Assembly (NCBI GenBank): GCA_035290025.1
Contig: DATDVL010000028.1
Coordinates: 1 to 25,150 of the forward strand
Reading direction: 5' to 3'
Origin: DATDVL01 sp035290025
GTDB taxonomy: Archaea; Nanobdellota; Nanobdellia; SCGC-AAA011-G17; DATDVL01
DNA: 25,150 bases
Below the pieces are notes generated by a model. That model did not search any database, was not told the origin of the DNA, and worked only from the letters and a program-made list of their open reading frames with translations. Positions 7,690 through 16,900 of this stretch are shown here, one piece after another (position 1 is the stretch's first letter; every line of letters starts with the position of its first letter). The translations under genes were made by a program, and so were the position numbers.

Positions 7690-8259
7690 ATGGGATTCTG
7701 GAAAAAAACCTGGCAGTTTATCTGGCACGACGACAGCATCTGGAGCTGGATCGTCAATGTCATCATTGCATTCATCCTTGTCAAATTCATTATCTACCCT
7801 GGCATAGGATTCCTATTAGGAACTAACTACCCTATCGTTGCCGTGATCTCCGGAAGCATGGAACACAACGAAAACTTCCAAACATGGTGGGACAACAACA
7901 AAGACTACTACGAACAATACAACATCACCCTCGAAGACTTCAAAGACTACAAATTCACCAACGGATTCAACAAGGGAGACATCATGATTCTCAAAGGAAA
8001 AGAACCGAAAGCTATTAAAGCAGGAGACGTGGTCGTCTACCAAACTAACAACAAAAACCCCATTATCCATCGGGTCATCGCCATCACTGAAAACAACCAA
8101 AAATATGTTTATACCACCAAAGGAGACCATAACAACGTGCACGATCCCAAACCCGTACAAGAAGAACAAATAGTAAACACAGGCATAGCCATTTTCCGCA
8201 TACCCTACCTTGGATGGATTAAAATACTCTTCAGCAACCTCATCGGAGGACAAGCATAA
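7690..8259 (+). CDS. Signal peptidase I (archaeal, S26B type)
   Basis: Membrane serine protease that removes Sec signal peptides on the outer face of the membrane (189 aa). One N-terminal membrane segment at about 18-45 is followed by the catalytic box VISGSMEHN (nucleophile Ser56), GDIMILKG, PIIHRVIAIT (His127), and YTTKGDHNNVHD (Asp146). A Ser-His-Asp arrangement is the archaeal and eukaryotic ER type rather than the bacterial Ser-Lys type. A second hydrophobic stretch ends the protein. Residues 58-95 form an insertion rich in Asn, Asp and aromatics between the serine box and the next conserved strand. Its stop overlaps the TFS start by one base. It is a plausible processing enzyme for the large secreted proteins downstream. 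Confidence 0.87.
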   Translation: MGFWKKTWQFIWHDDSIWSWIVNVIIAFILVKFIIYPGIGFLLGTNYPIVAVISGSMEHNENFQTWWDNNKDYYEQYNITLEDFKDYKFTNGFNKGDIMILKGKEPKAIKAGDVVVYQTNNKNPIIHRVIAITENNQKYVYTTKGDHNNVHDPKPVQEEQIVNTGIAIFRIPYLGWIKILFSNLIGGQA

Positions 8260-8579
8260 TGTTCTGCCCGAAATGCGGTTCCATACTTCTCCCAAAAAAA
8301 GACGATAGAAAAATAATCATGGGCTGCGGCAACTGTCGCTACACCAGCCAAAAAAAAGAGAAAATGATACTGCACGAAAAACGAGCAGCAGAAGAAAAAG
8401 AAGCCATAGAAATCATCGACAACAAAAACCCTGACATACTCCCCAGAATACACGAAAACTGCCCGAAATGCAACCATAAAGAAGCATACTACTGGACTGT
8501 ACAAACACGCGCAGGAGACGAAGCAGAAACACGATTCTTCAAATGCATCAAATGCGAACACACCTGGCGACAATATTAA
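8259..8579 (+). CDS. tfs: Transcription elongation factor TFS
   Basis: Archaeal TFIIS-like transcript cleavage factor (106 aa), which enters the secondary channel of RNA polymerase and helps backtracked complexes cut their RNA. N-terminal zinc ribbon: C3, C6, C23, C26. C-terminal zinc ribbon: C68, C71, C96, C99. The acidic tip residues D87 and E88 in RAGDEAETRFFKC are present, so it should be an active cleavage factor rather than an inhibitory paralogue. It starts at the TAATG junction with the signal peptidase gene. Confidence 0.93.
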   Translation: MFCPKCGSILLPKKDDRKIIMGCGNCRYTSQKKEKMILHEKRAAEEKEAIEIIDNKNPDILPRIHENCPKCNHKEAYYWTVQTRAGDEAETRFFKCIKCEHTWRQY

Positions 8580-8603
8580 AAACCCTTAGTACTTCTAAAA
8601 TGC

Positions 8604-8972
8604 ATGGGCATCGGGGGAACAGTTATAGGATATCGAACATTTACTGAACAAGAAGAATATGTACTGACATTAGATATGAATACAATAAAATTCACGAGCG
8701 AAAGAATCTACGGACGAGCAACTGTCAAACAAGCTCTAGCAACACTACAAACACTTGGCATACCATCAACCACCCTTGCTAACTGCCTAAGAGCAGACCT
8801 AGAAGGACGATGGACAAACCCCCATGGACAATACTCTTTCTCACCCAACTTACCAGAACCACAACGAAGAACACTCAGGTATGATGAACTAACAACCATC
8901 CTTGAAAAAAATGAACCCCTACGAACACATCAAATACCTATACTCGGTGATACTCCTCGGAGACCAGACTAA
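8604..8972 (+). CDS. Unknown 122-aa protein
   Basis: I do not recognise this protein. It is soluble-looking, with no signal peptide or membrane segment and only one Cys. The middle (GRATVKQALATLQTLGIPSTT) looks like a helical segment and the N-terminus like beta strands. Support for a real gene: the TAATG junction with the OB-fold gene that follows, a TATA-like ATATTAAAAA 31 bases before the ATG at 8604, and use of the frame to the very end. The first 25 codons are less A and C biased than the rest. The setting next to an OB-fold protein and PCNA hints at a role near DNA replication or repair, but this is only context. Confidence 0.5.
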   Translation: MGIGGTVIGYRTFTEQEEYVLTLDMNTIKFTSERIYGRATVKQALATLQTLGIPSTTLANCLRADLEGRWTNPHGQYSFSPNLPEPQRRTLRYDELTTILEKNEPLRTHQIPILGDTPRRPD

Positions 8973-9271
8973 TGCAACCACCCAGAAAACCCTACACAGA
9001 AACAACCATCAAAGCACTCACCATCAAAGAAACCACCATCAGCCTCGTAGGAACCGTCATCAGCACAACAGCACAAGACTTCTTACTCGACGACGGCACG
9101 GGAACTATCCAATGCATCAGTGACCAACCACCCACAAGCGACTACATACGTGTTTTCGGGACTTTACGACCAACAGCAGGAGAAGGCTACACCCTAGAAG
9201 TAGCATTCACCCAAGACTTCAGCCACATTGACAAAAAACTCTACCAAAAGATACGAGAACGCCTCGCATAA
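8972..9271 (+). CDS. OB-fold nucleic-acid-binding protein (RPA small-subunit-like)
   Basis: A 99-aa single OB fold. The pattern ISLVGTVISTTAQDFLLDDGTGTIQCI, a DYIRVFGTL strand, then EVAFTQDFSHID and a C-terminal helix LYQKIRERL is typical of RPA32/Stn1-like single-strand binding proteins in archaea. It overlaps the preceding unknown gene by one base, so both are probably made together, and PCNA follows after 50 bases with its own promoter. A general OB-fold tRNA- or RNA-binding role cannot be excluded. Confidence 0.65.
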   Translation: MQPPRKPYTETTIKALTIKETTISLVGTVISTTAQDFLLDDGTGTIQCISDQPPTSDYIRVFGTLRPTAGEGYTLEVAFTQDFSHIDKKLYQKIRERLA

Positions 9272-9278
9272 GCGAAAC

Positions 9279-9287
9279 TATTATAAA
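9279..9287 (+). promoter_or_regulatory. TATA element of the PCNA gene
   Basis: TATTATAAA about 40 bases before the ATG at 9322. A GGGGGA ribosome site at 9311-9316 lies between, so this transcript would carry a short leader of roughly 15 bases. Confidence 0.5.
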
Positions 9288-9321
9288 GTAAATACTGAAA
9301 GAGAAGCACAGGGGGAAAAGC

Positions 9322-10071
9322 ATGAAGTTAACACTCCAAGAACCACGATATTTAGTAGAACCTATCAGCGTTATCTCAGAACTCGTCAACGAAATACAAC
9401 TCAAAATAGAAAAAGACAAAGTAGAAGTCATCGCCATCGACCCCGCAAACGCAGCACTCATCAGCTTCAAACTCCTAGGATCAGCATTCATAGAATATGA
9501 CATAGAAAAACCTGTAACACTTGCCATCAGCTTAGACAACCTCAAAGCAGTACTCAAACGAGCAAAACCCAACGACACCATAAAAATAGAACACGACGAA
9601 GAAAAAAACAAGCTCAAGGTGCAAATCAAAGGAGAAAGCACCAGAACCTTCAACCTCGCACTCATCGACATCAAAGAAAAACAACAACGCATACCCGACC
9701 TAAAATTCACCGCACACATAGAAACACCCGCAGGACTATTCGAAGAAGCAATCAACGACATGAGCATCTTCGGAGAAAGCGTATCCTTCGTCATAGAAAA
9801 AGACAAATTCATCCTCAACGCAGAATCCAACTTGAACGACGCAAAAGCAGAATTCCACAACGGAGAAGAAACACACATCAAAAACGATATGGGTGAAGAC
9901 ATCAAAAGCAGATACTCACTAGAATACCTACGAAAAATAGCAAAAGGCGGAAAACTCGCACGCAACGCCAACATACAATTCTCCAACGACTACCCACTAA
10001 AAATAGGCTACCATGTTAAAGACAAAATGATTCTCGAAACAATACTCGCACCACGCGTACAAACAGACTAA
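9322..10071 (+). CDS. pcn: DNA polymerase sliding clamp PCNA
   Basis: Homotrimeric ring that tethers replicative polymerases, FEN1 and ligase to DNA (249 aa, normal length). The two-domain architecture is clear: EVIAIDPANAALISFKL in domain 1, LDNLKAVLKRAKPNDTIKI and the LALIDIKEKQQRIPDL region leading to the interdomain connector, then domain 2 with RYSLEYLRKIAKG and the closing YPLKIGYHVKDKMILETILAPRV. The C-terminal APRV corresponds to the APKIE-type tail next to the PIP-box pocket. GGGGGA six bases upstream supports the ATG. It closes the information-processing block. Confidence 0.95.
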   Translation: MKLTLQEPRYLVEPISVISELVNEIQLKIEKDKVEVIAIDPANAALISFKLLGSAFIEYDIEKPVTLAISLDNLKAVLKRAKPNDTIKIEHDEEKNKLKVQIKGESTRTFNLALIDIKEKQQRIPDLKFTAHIETPAGLFEEAINDMSIFGESVSFVIEKDKFILNAESNLNDAKAEFHNGEETHIKNDMGEDIKSRYSLEYLRKIAKGGKLARNANIQFSNDYPLKIGYHVKDKMILETILAPRVQTD

Positions 10072-10083
10072 AACACACGAACA

Positions 10084-10092
10084 TTTATAAAA
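10084..10092 (+). promoter_or_regulatory. TATA element and ribosome site of the first cysteine-rich gene
   Basis: TTTATAAAA lies 39-47 bases before the ATG at 10131. A GAGGT ribosome site at 10121-10125 follows. The transcript would have a short leader and could read through the whole surface module, since no poly-T run is seen before 17568. Confidence 0.55.
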
Positions 10093-10130
10093 AGCTTTTA
10101 CCCTAAAAAACATCAGAAAAGAGGTAAACT

Positions 10131-13100
10131 ATGCATTTCTTACGAACAAAGGCACTACTGCAAATAGGACTTATCCTCATAGCTCTCTTCATCATTTACA
10201 CACCAGCAATAGAAGCAGCAAACGCCTGCTGCGAAAAAACAACGAGTGGAAATTATTGCCAATACACTGACCAAACACAATGTGATCCTGCCTACAACCA
10301 AGCAAGCACCAGCTGCGACCAAACACAATACTGCGGACAAAAATGTTGCTATGAACCAGCCACAGGAACCTGCAACAACAACGTACCCGCAGCAACCTGC
10401 AGCAACAACGGAGGAAACATTATCAACGCTAACCAATGCAACATACCAGAATGCAATCTCGGATGCTGCCAACTCGGAGACAACTACCAACTTACCACAC
10501 CACAACAATGCACTTACCTCAGCAGAAACTACCCATCACTCCAAGGACAAGACAACTATGACGAAGACATGACCACAGAAGAAGCATGCCTCAACAAACA
10601 ATACGACCAAGACCAAGGATGCTGCGTCAACTACAACACTTGCAGCTATACCACCCAAGAACAATGCAACGACGAATTCCACCGAGGAACCTACTGCAGC
10701 AGCTTAACAACCTGCGACTGCCAAGCCCACGCAACAAAAAAATGTGACAATAACGGCGTCTACTGGCACGACAGTTGCGGCAACCAAGAAGAATTAGTAC
10801 AAACCTGCAGCACTGAAGAAACCTGCAAACAAGCAGGAAACGAAGCAAGCTGCCAAAGCGCGAATTGCAAAACCACACAACCCTACCCAAAAAATATTGA
10901 TGACACTACCACTACCAACGGAGGAAAAAGACTCAACGGAGAAAGCTGGTGCGTCTACGAAGGACCAACAGGAAAATTCCTCGACTACCCAGGAACACAA
11001 CACTACAAACACTACTGCTACCAAGGAACAGAATACGCAGAACCCTGCAGAGATTATCGAGAAGAAGTATGCATCCAAGCAACCTACACTGACCTCCAAG
11101 GAAATGCACGCAACGAAGCAACATGCCTCACCAACATCCACAAAGCACAAGATGCCACAGGACTCAACAGCAACATCACCACCGTACCCCTAGGACAAGC
11201 ATTCTGGAACACAGGAAAAAAACAAGACACTACAGAACGCGTACCAGAACAATCACCGACAAAAATATGCAAACGCGGCAACAGCAAATGCGACATCTAC
11301 TATGTCAAACCACCACTCGGAAACTGGGAATGCGCAGCAAACTGCGACTGCGAAGAACAAGCATGGTACGACGACGCAGCATTCTACTGCAAAGCACAAG
11401 GAGACTGCGGACCCGATTACAACATCGAAGGAAAACGATCCACCAGCAACATCAAAATACATATCAACGGAGACCGAGGCATCACCGACATCCCACCAGG
11501 ACAAATTAAAGCAAGCGGTAAATACTGGAAAGACATAAAAAAACAAGGCATACAAGGAGGCATGCAAGCACTAGCAAAATCTTACACCGACCTACTTAAA
11601 AAATACCGTGACCGCAACCTCTTAAAAACAGGAAGTTACAACAGCCCGGGAAGACTAGACCTAGGATTTTATTATCACACCCAAAGCACCGCAGCAGTCG
11701 TCATAGAAATTATACTAACCATCGTGACCTTTGGAGGATATCTTCTTTTCAAATTCATCTTCGGATCATGGGCAGACAAAATACTCAAATTTATTACCTT
11801 CGGACTCTGGGACACGGACGATGAAAAAGTAACCGTCACCGTACTCTGCAAACCCTACATCCCACCCAAAGGAGGAACAGCATGCAGCACGTGCACAAAA
11901 GACCCACTCCACCCCTGCACAGAATACAAATGCAGAAGCCTAGGAACAGCATGCAGACTTATCAACGAAGGAACAGACAATATCCAATGCATTGACGACA
12001 ACCCGAACGACGTTAATAGTCCGATTATTACACCCTGGCAAGAAGGCATAACAGCAGGCTACCAAACACAACCCACACCCAAAGGCTACATTATCACACC
12101 CAACCTACCTGCTTACCACCCCATCAGTTTCGCTGTACAAACCAACGAAGCAGCATACTGTAGTTATGACACCCAGCATACCACAACACGAGAAGACATG
12201 GAACGAGACCTAAGTGAAACCTACCAAACAGAACACAACACCAGCATTTACATACCCGCAGGACGAGACACCACATTCTATGTACGATGCGAAGACACGC
12301 ACGGCAACGAAAACCTAGAAGAATATGAAATAATTATTATTAGCGAACAAGCACCCGACTACACCGCACCACTCATCACTGAACGAAGCATCAATAACAA
12401 TGGTTACTTACCCTATAACACTAACCAAACATTCTTCAGTATTAACCTCAACGAACCCGCAAACTGCAGATACGATAAACAAGACACTGCTTATGAAAAC
12501 ATGCACAACAGATTCATCTGCAACAATAACACCCTCATCACCGAAGAAGGGTATAGCTGCGACACACTTCTCACCAACATGAGCAGCGGAAAAAACGATT
12601 ACAACATCCGATGCCAAGACAATAAAGGAAATACCAACCAACAAAGCATATTACAAACACTCACCGTCACACCCAACCCCTTAAGCATAAACACCGTGCA
12701 ACCCCAAGGCATTATTTATACTAATAATATCACTCTCACCTTAATCACTGCGGGAGGCATCGATGGAAAAGCAAGCTGCGCATTCAGTACCACGAACGCA
12801 AGCTACATAGAATTCTTCACCACCGACAACACACAACACTTGCAAACACTCACCAACCTACCCCTAGGCAATTATCACTACTATTACCACTGCCAAGACC
12901 AAGCAGGAAACATAGCAACAGCACTATCATCCTTCACCATAGACATTGACATCCAATACCCACAACTACACTACATCTACAAAGACACCAGCACGATACA
13001 TATCGTCTTAGACGAACCAGCATTATGTGAATACAGCGACAAAAACTTCAGCCCAGGAACAGGAACCAGCACTGGAAACAGTTACACTAAAGATCACAAC

Positions 13101-13181
13101 TTGCCTACAAACAAAGAAACCTACCTAGCATGCAAAGACAACGACGGCAACCAAGGACCACTTTTAAAGATAGTTTTATAA
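10131..13181 (+). CDS. Giant cysteine-rich secreted envelope protein, copy 1
   Basis: A 1016-aa exported protein of unknown function. A Sec signal peptide at residues 1-29 ends in AIEA-A. The next 220 residues hold about 29 Cys, including CC and CxxC pairs. A second block to about 480 holds the motifs NGESWC, EPCRDYREEVC, NCDCEEQAW and AQGDCG. A hydrophobic stretch lies at about 523-546. A third Cys block (YKCRSLGTAC, NPNDVNSPII) is followed by four Ig-like repeats to the end. All these motifs recur in the 1197-aa paralogue after the next gene, so this is a duplicated family. Even-looking Cys pairing suggests a disulfide-stabilised rod or adhesin. The hydrophobic stretch is long enough to cross the membrane, which makes the topology unclear. 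Function unknown; surface protein is inference. Confidence 0.8.
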   Translation: MHFLRTKALLQIGLILIALFIIYTPAIEAANACCEKTTSGNYCQYTDQTQCDPAYNQASTSCDQTQYCGQKCCYEPATGTCNNNVPAATCSNNGGNIINANQCNIPECNLGCCQLGDNYQLTTPQQCTYLSRNYPSLQGQDNYDEDMTTEEACLNKQYDQDQGCCVNYNTCSYTTQEQCNDEFHRGTYCSSLTTCDCQAHATKKCDNNGVYWHDSCGNQEELVQTCSTEETCKQAGNEASCQSANCKTTQPYPKNIDDTTTTNGGKRLNGESWCVYEGPTGKFLDYPGTQHYKHYCYQGTEYAEPCRDYREEVCIQATYTDLQGNARNEATCLTNIHKAQDATGLNSNITTVPLGQAFWNTGKKQDTTERVPEQSPTKICKRGNSKCDIYYVKPPLGNWECAANCDCEEQAWYDDAAFYCKAQGDCGPDYNIEGKRSTSNIKIHINGDRGITDIPPGQIKASGKYWKDIKKQGIQGGMQALAKSYTDLLKKYRDRNLLKTGSYNSPGRLDLGFYYHTQSTAAVVIEIILTIVTFGGYLLFKFIFGSWADKILKFITFGLWDTDDEKVTVTVLCKPYIPPKGGTACSTCTKDPLHPCTEYKCRSLGTACRLINEGTDNIQCIDDNPNDVNSPIITPWQEGITAGYQTQPTPKGYIITPNLPAYHPISFAVQTNEAAYCSYDTQHTTTREDMERDLSETYQTEHNTSIYIPAGRDTTFYVRCEDTHGNENLEEYEIIIISEQAPDYTAPLITERSINNNGYLPYNTNQTFFSINLNEPANCRYDKQDTAYENMHNRFICNNNTLITEEGYSCDTLLTNMSSGKNDYNIRCQDNKGNTNQQSILQTLTVTPNPLSINTVQPQGIIYTNNITLTLITAGGIDGKASCAFSTTNASYIEFFTTDNTQHLQTLTNLPLGNYHYYYHCQDQAGNIATALSSFTIDIDIQYPQLHYIYKDTSTIHIVLDEPALCEYSDKNFSPGTGTSTGNSYTKDHNLPTNKETYLACKDNDGNQGPLLKIVL
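12119..13158 (+). repeat. Four Ig-like repeats in cysteine-rich protein copy 1
   Basis: Protein-level tandem repeats of about 65-95 residues. Each opens with an extended strand and a first Cys (EAAYCSYD, EPANCRYD, GKASCAFS, EPALCEYS) and closes with a second Cys in a CxDxxGN motif (CEDTHGN, CQDNKGN, CQDQAGN, CKDNDGN). One disulfide per repeat is likely. DNA identity between repeats is low, so they are old. Confidence 0.7.
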
Positions 13182-13225
13182 ACAAAAAACCCAGAGAAAA
13201 CACCAGCAAAAGAGGGAAAAATTCT

Positions 13226-13978
13226 ATGAAAAGAGGACAAATAACTACGTTTGCCATCATCGGCATCATCATCGTAGCAGCCATACTCCTCGTACTCTAC
13301 CTCAGAGGACAACTCAACATACCCATCCTCGGACTAGGAACAGCACAAGAACGACTCAACGACATCAAAGAACACATCACGGGATGCATAGAAGACATCA
13401 GCGAAGAACCCCTAAGAAAAATAGGACTCCAAGGAGGACACTTAGCAACACCCGAAGGAACCTACAGAAAAAGAAACGACATCACCATCAGCTACCTCTG
13501 CTACAACATACCCGACCAAAGTATCTGCAGCAACAGCCTCTTACTCCTCAACAACATGGAAAAAGAATTAGCACAAGCCATAGACCAAGGACTCAACAAC
13601 TGCATCAACCTCGAATCATTCAGAAGAGGTTACGACATGACCACAGGAAAAAGAGTAACAACTGTAACTATAGGAGAAGAAAACATAGCCGTCATCATAA
13701 ACTTACCCGTAACCCTACGCGACGGAGAAACAGAAGTAAAAGAAAATGAATTCACCGCACTCTTCAACTACCCCCTAGGAGCACTCTACCACGTAAGCCA
13801 AGACATTGTCAACACCGAAGCAAGCCTTGGAGAATTTGAACAACTATCTTACATGCTCAGCAAACGAGGAAAATATGAAATACAAAAAGACAAACCCTAC
13901 CCTGACAAGCTCTACACACTCCACGCCACAAATAATGATTACACCTTCCAATTCTTCATTCAAGGTGAGCCCAATTGA
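13226..13978 (+). CDS. Anchored extracytoplasmic protein with pilin-like N-terminus
   Basis: A 250-aa protein of unknown function starting at the ATG at 13226 after a GAGGG site at 13212-13216; the open frame before that ATG is a shadow of the upstream gene. MKRG followed by QITTFAIIGIII and a 20-residue hydrophobic stretch resembles a class III (prepilin-type) leader, though a plain signal anchor is possible. The outer domain has a few Cys (CIEDI, YLCY, SICS, NCIN) and a IGLQGGHL motif. I recall similar motifs in unnamed DPANN proteins but cannot name a family. It lies between the two cysteine-rich paralogues and its stop overlaps the next start, so co-expression with them is very likely. 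Confidence 0.65.
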   Translation: MKRGQITTFAIIGIIIVAAILLVLYLRGQLNIPILGLGTAQERLNDIKEHITGCIEDISEEPLRKIGLQGGHLATPEGTYRKRNDITISYLCYNIPDQSICSNSLLLLNNMEKELAQAIDQGLNNCINLESFRRGYDMTTGKRVTTVTIGEENIAVIINLPVTLRDGETEVKENEFTALFNYPLGALYHVSQDIVNTEASLGEFEQLSYMLSKRGKYEIQKDKPYPDKLYTLHATNNDYTFQFFIQGEPN

Positions 13979-16900
13979 AAGAAAAAGCAGCACTGCAAAT
14001 AGTAATCATCCTGTTCTCACTCTTCGCAATCTACCTACCAGCAAACACACCTGCAGTATCAGCAGCAGAACAACAAGTATGCTGTGAACAAACCACCAAC
14101 GGAAATTACTGCCAATACACCACCGCAGACCAATGCAAACCCGGAGCAAAAACAGCAGCAACCAACTGCGAACAAACAAGCTTCTGCAAGCTCGGCTGCG
14201 GCTACAACGATGATGAAGGCATGTGCTTCAAAAATACACCACGAGCAACCTGCAACAACAACGAAGGATGCACCTGGCTAGACTCCAACAGCTGCGAAGC
14301 AGCACAATGCCAACTTGGATGTTGTTTATTATCGGGAGAAGCAAGCTACGTCACCGAAGCACGATGCAAACTAGAAGCAAGTAGACACGAAGGAGCAAAC
14401 ATGACCTTTGACTCCAACGTAGAATCAGAACAAGCATGCATCAATTTAGCACGCAACCAAGACAAAGGAGCATGCGTCCAAGAAGACGGCACCTGCAAAT
14501 TCGCCACACGAGAAGACTGCAACGCACAAGAAACACGAGCAGAAAATAACGCAAGCACACTCAACCCCAACGTCGGATTCCACAAAGACATGCTCTGCAG
14601 CAACAGCCTCCTAGGAACAGTATGCGCAAAACAACAATACACCAACTGTGTTTCTGACCGCGACGAAGTCTACTGGTATGACAGTTGCGGCAACCAAGAA
14701 AACATTTACTCCAGCAACAAAGAAGCAAGCTACAACCAAGGCTATGTCTTATCCAAAGAAAAAAGCTGCACCCTCAAAGGAGCAGCAGACCCCAGTTGTG
14801 GCAATTGCGACTACACACAAAACAATCTCTGCGGAGAAGCAAGCGCAAAAGAAAAACCAAAATACGGCAACTATATCTGTCAAGACCTCAACTGCCCTGT
14901 CATCACCGAAGAAGATACCAGCCCCTCAAGCAGCACACCCAAAAGAAACGGAGAAAGCTGGTGCGCATTCGACAGCAAAGTAGGATTCGGACAAGACCTC
15001 GTCGGCAGCAGACAATTCAGAAGACTCTGCATCAACGGCAAAGAACTAACAGAACCCTGCAAAGACTACCGAGAAGAAATGTGCATCCAAGGAGTACAAG
15101 GAACAAGCCCACTCACCCTAGGACAATCCATAAAACTCACCGGACAACAAACAAACTATGTAGAAGCAGCATGCAGAGACAACCGATGGGAAACCTGCAA
15201 AACAGCACCATCACAAAAAGCCTGCGAAAACATTGCCACCAAAGACTGCCAATGGGTAGGAGCAGGCATTGACGTACAACACGGCGGATCCTGCATACCA
15301 TTCGTACCACCAGGACTACCCTTCTGGCCAGACAAAGGAGAAACAAAATCCGTACCCAACGCCAATGCAAAACAAGTATGCAGTAGAGGAAACCAAGAAT
15401 GCACCACGGTTTACGAAAAAGGCGGACTCAGCGGCAGCTGGAAATGCATTGCCAACTGCGAATGCCAAGAACAGAAATGGCTTGACGCAGCAAACCAGTT
15501 ATGCATAGCACAAGGAGACTGCGGAGCATACTATAATTATATTGGAGACTTCACCAGCGGCGGAGCAAAAGATGATCACCCAGGAAAAACAACTATCAAA
15601 AGCGTTGCCAGCTACCATTCATTAGTCAACCCCATAGACGGATCAGGAAGCTACGGCTTCAGCGCATTCTTCAAAAAATCAGCAACACCATTCATGCTCT
15701 TAGCAGGCATAGGGATTTACAGCGCATTCGCTTACGGATCATCATTATTAGCAGGAGTCAACGCAGGACTAGGAACACTCGCCATCGTACCCGGAGGACA
15801 AACAGCAAGCGCAGCAATAGCAACAGCGTACGCAGGCACGAGCGCAACTACCCTTGCAGCAGGAGGGGTAACCAACACAGCTATAATCATACCTGCAGGA
15901 GCAACGATGCCAGCAGGACTTGTCCCACCAGCAGGCGCAGCAGCATTCCCCGCAGCAGGAACAACATTAGCAGAACCTGTTGTCATGCCCATTGGAACAA
16001 GTGCGGCAGCAGAAACAGCACTACCTGCAGGATCAGCAGCAACAGCAGGAAGCACTATCGGTGTTGTACTCGCCGTTGTCGGCATCATCGCCATCATCTG
16101 GGTTGTCTACAACTTGTTTGACGTCCTCCTCGCCAGCACCAAAGAAGAAACCGTCAGCCTTACCTGCAACCCATGGGTAGCACCCACTGGCGGAAGCAAA
16201 TGCGAAGAATGCGGCAAAGACGGCAAGCCATGCTCAGAATACCGCTGCAGAAGTCTAGGACAATTATGCAAATTAGTCAACGAAGGAACCAGCAAAGAAT
16301 TATGCACCAACACCAACCCCAATGATGTTAATAGTCCTATCATCAAAGCAAACAAAGCAGACATGAATTATACCATCCAAGAAACAGTAAACGGCTACAC
16401 GCTCACACAAAAAGTAAAACCATTCACACCCGTACACCTCAGCATCACCACGAACGAACCCAGCCAATGCAAATACGCACTCAACACCTCAACAACCTAT
16501 AACGAGATGCCTGGATACTTCGGAGAAACACTTTACGACTATAACCACACCATGCTCTTCAGCCTACCTGCAGAACTCGCAGAACCACAAGTACTCAAAA
16601 TAACGAACGGAGGAAACTACCAACTCTTCCTCAAATGCCAAGACCAAGCAGGCAACACGAACAACAAAGACTACTACATAAAATTCGGCATACAACCCGG
16701 ACCCGACCTCACACCACCCAGCATAGAACTCACCAGCATAGCCAACGGAGCAGGCATAGCAGCAGGAACCAACATGACACCCCTCACTATTTATGTTAAC
16801 GAACCATCAGAATGCAAATGGAGCAAGAACGACATTGAGTACACACAAATGGAAAACAATTTTGTCTGCAACAAAAACAGCATGGCGCAACGAACTGTGT

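Noticed and set aside
9219..9986. A 255-aa minus-strand frame opposite PCNA
   Set aside because: Pure shadow. The top strand is poor in T, so its complement has few stop codons and long false frames arise opposite most genes.
13970..13985. Possible frameshift joining the 250-aa protein and Cys-rich copy 2
   Set aside because: Copy 2 has its own signal peptide homologous in place to copy 1, and a GGTGA site six bases before the TTG, so these are two overlapping genes.
15732..16097. A 121-aa minus-strand frame opposite the Ala/Gly-rich loop
   Set aside because: Low-complexity complement of GCA/GGA-rich codons; no start signals and the plus-strand frame is clearly the coding one.
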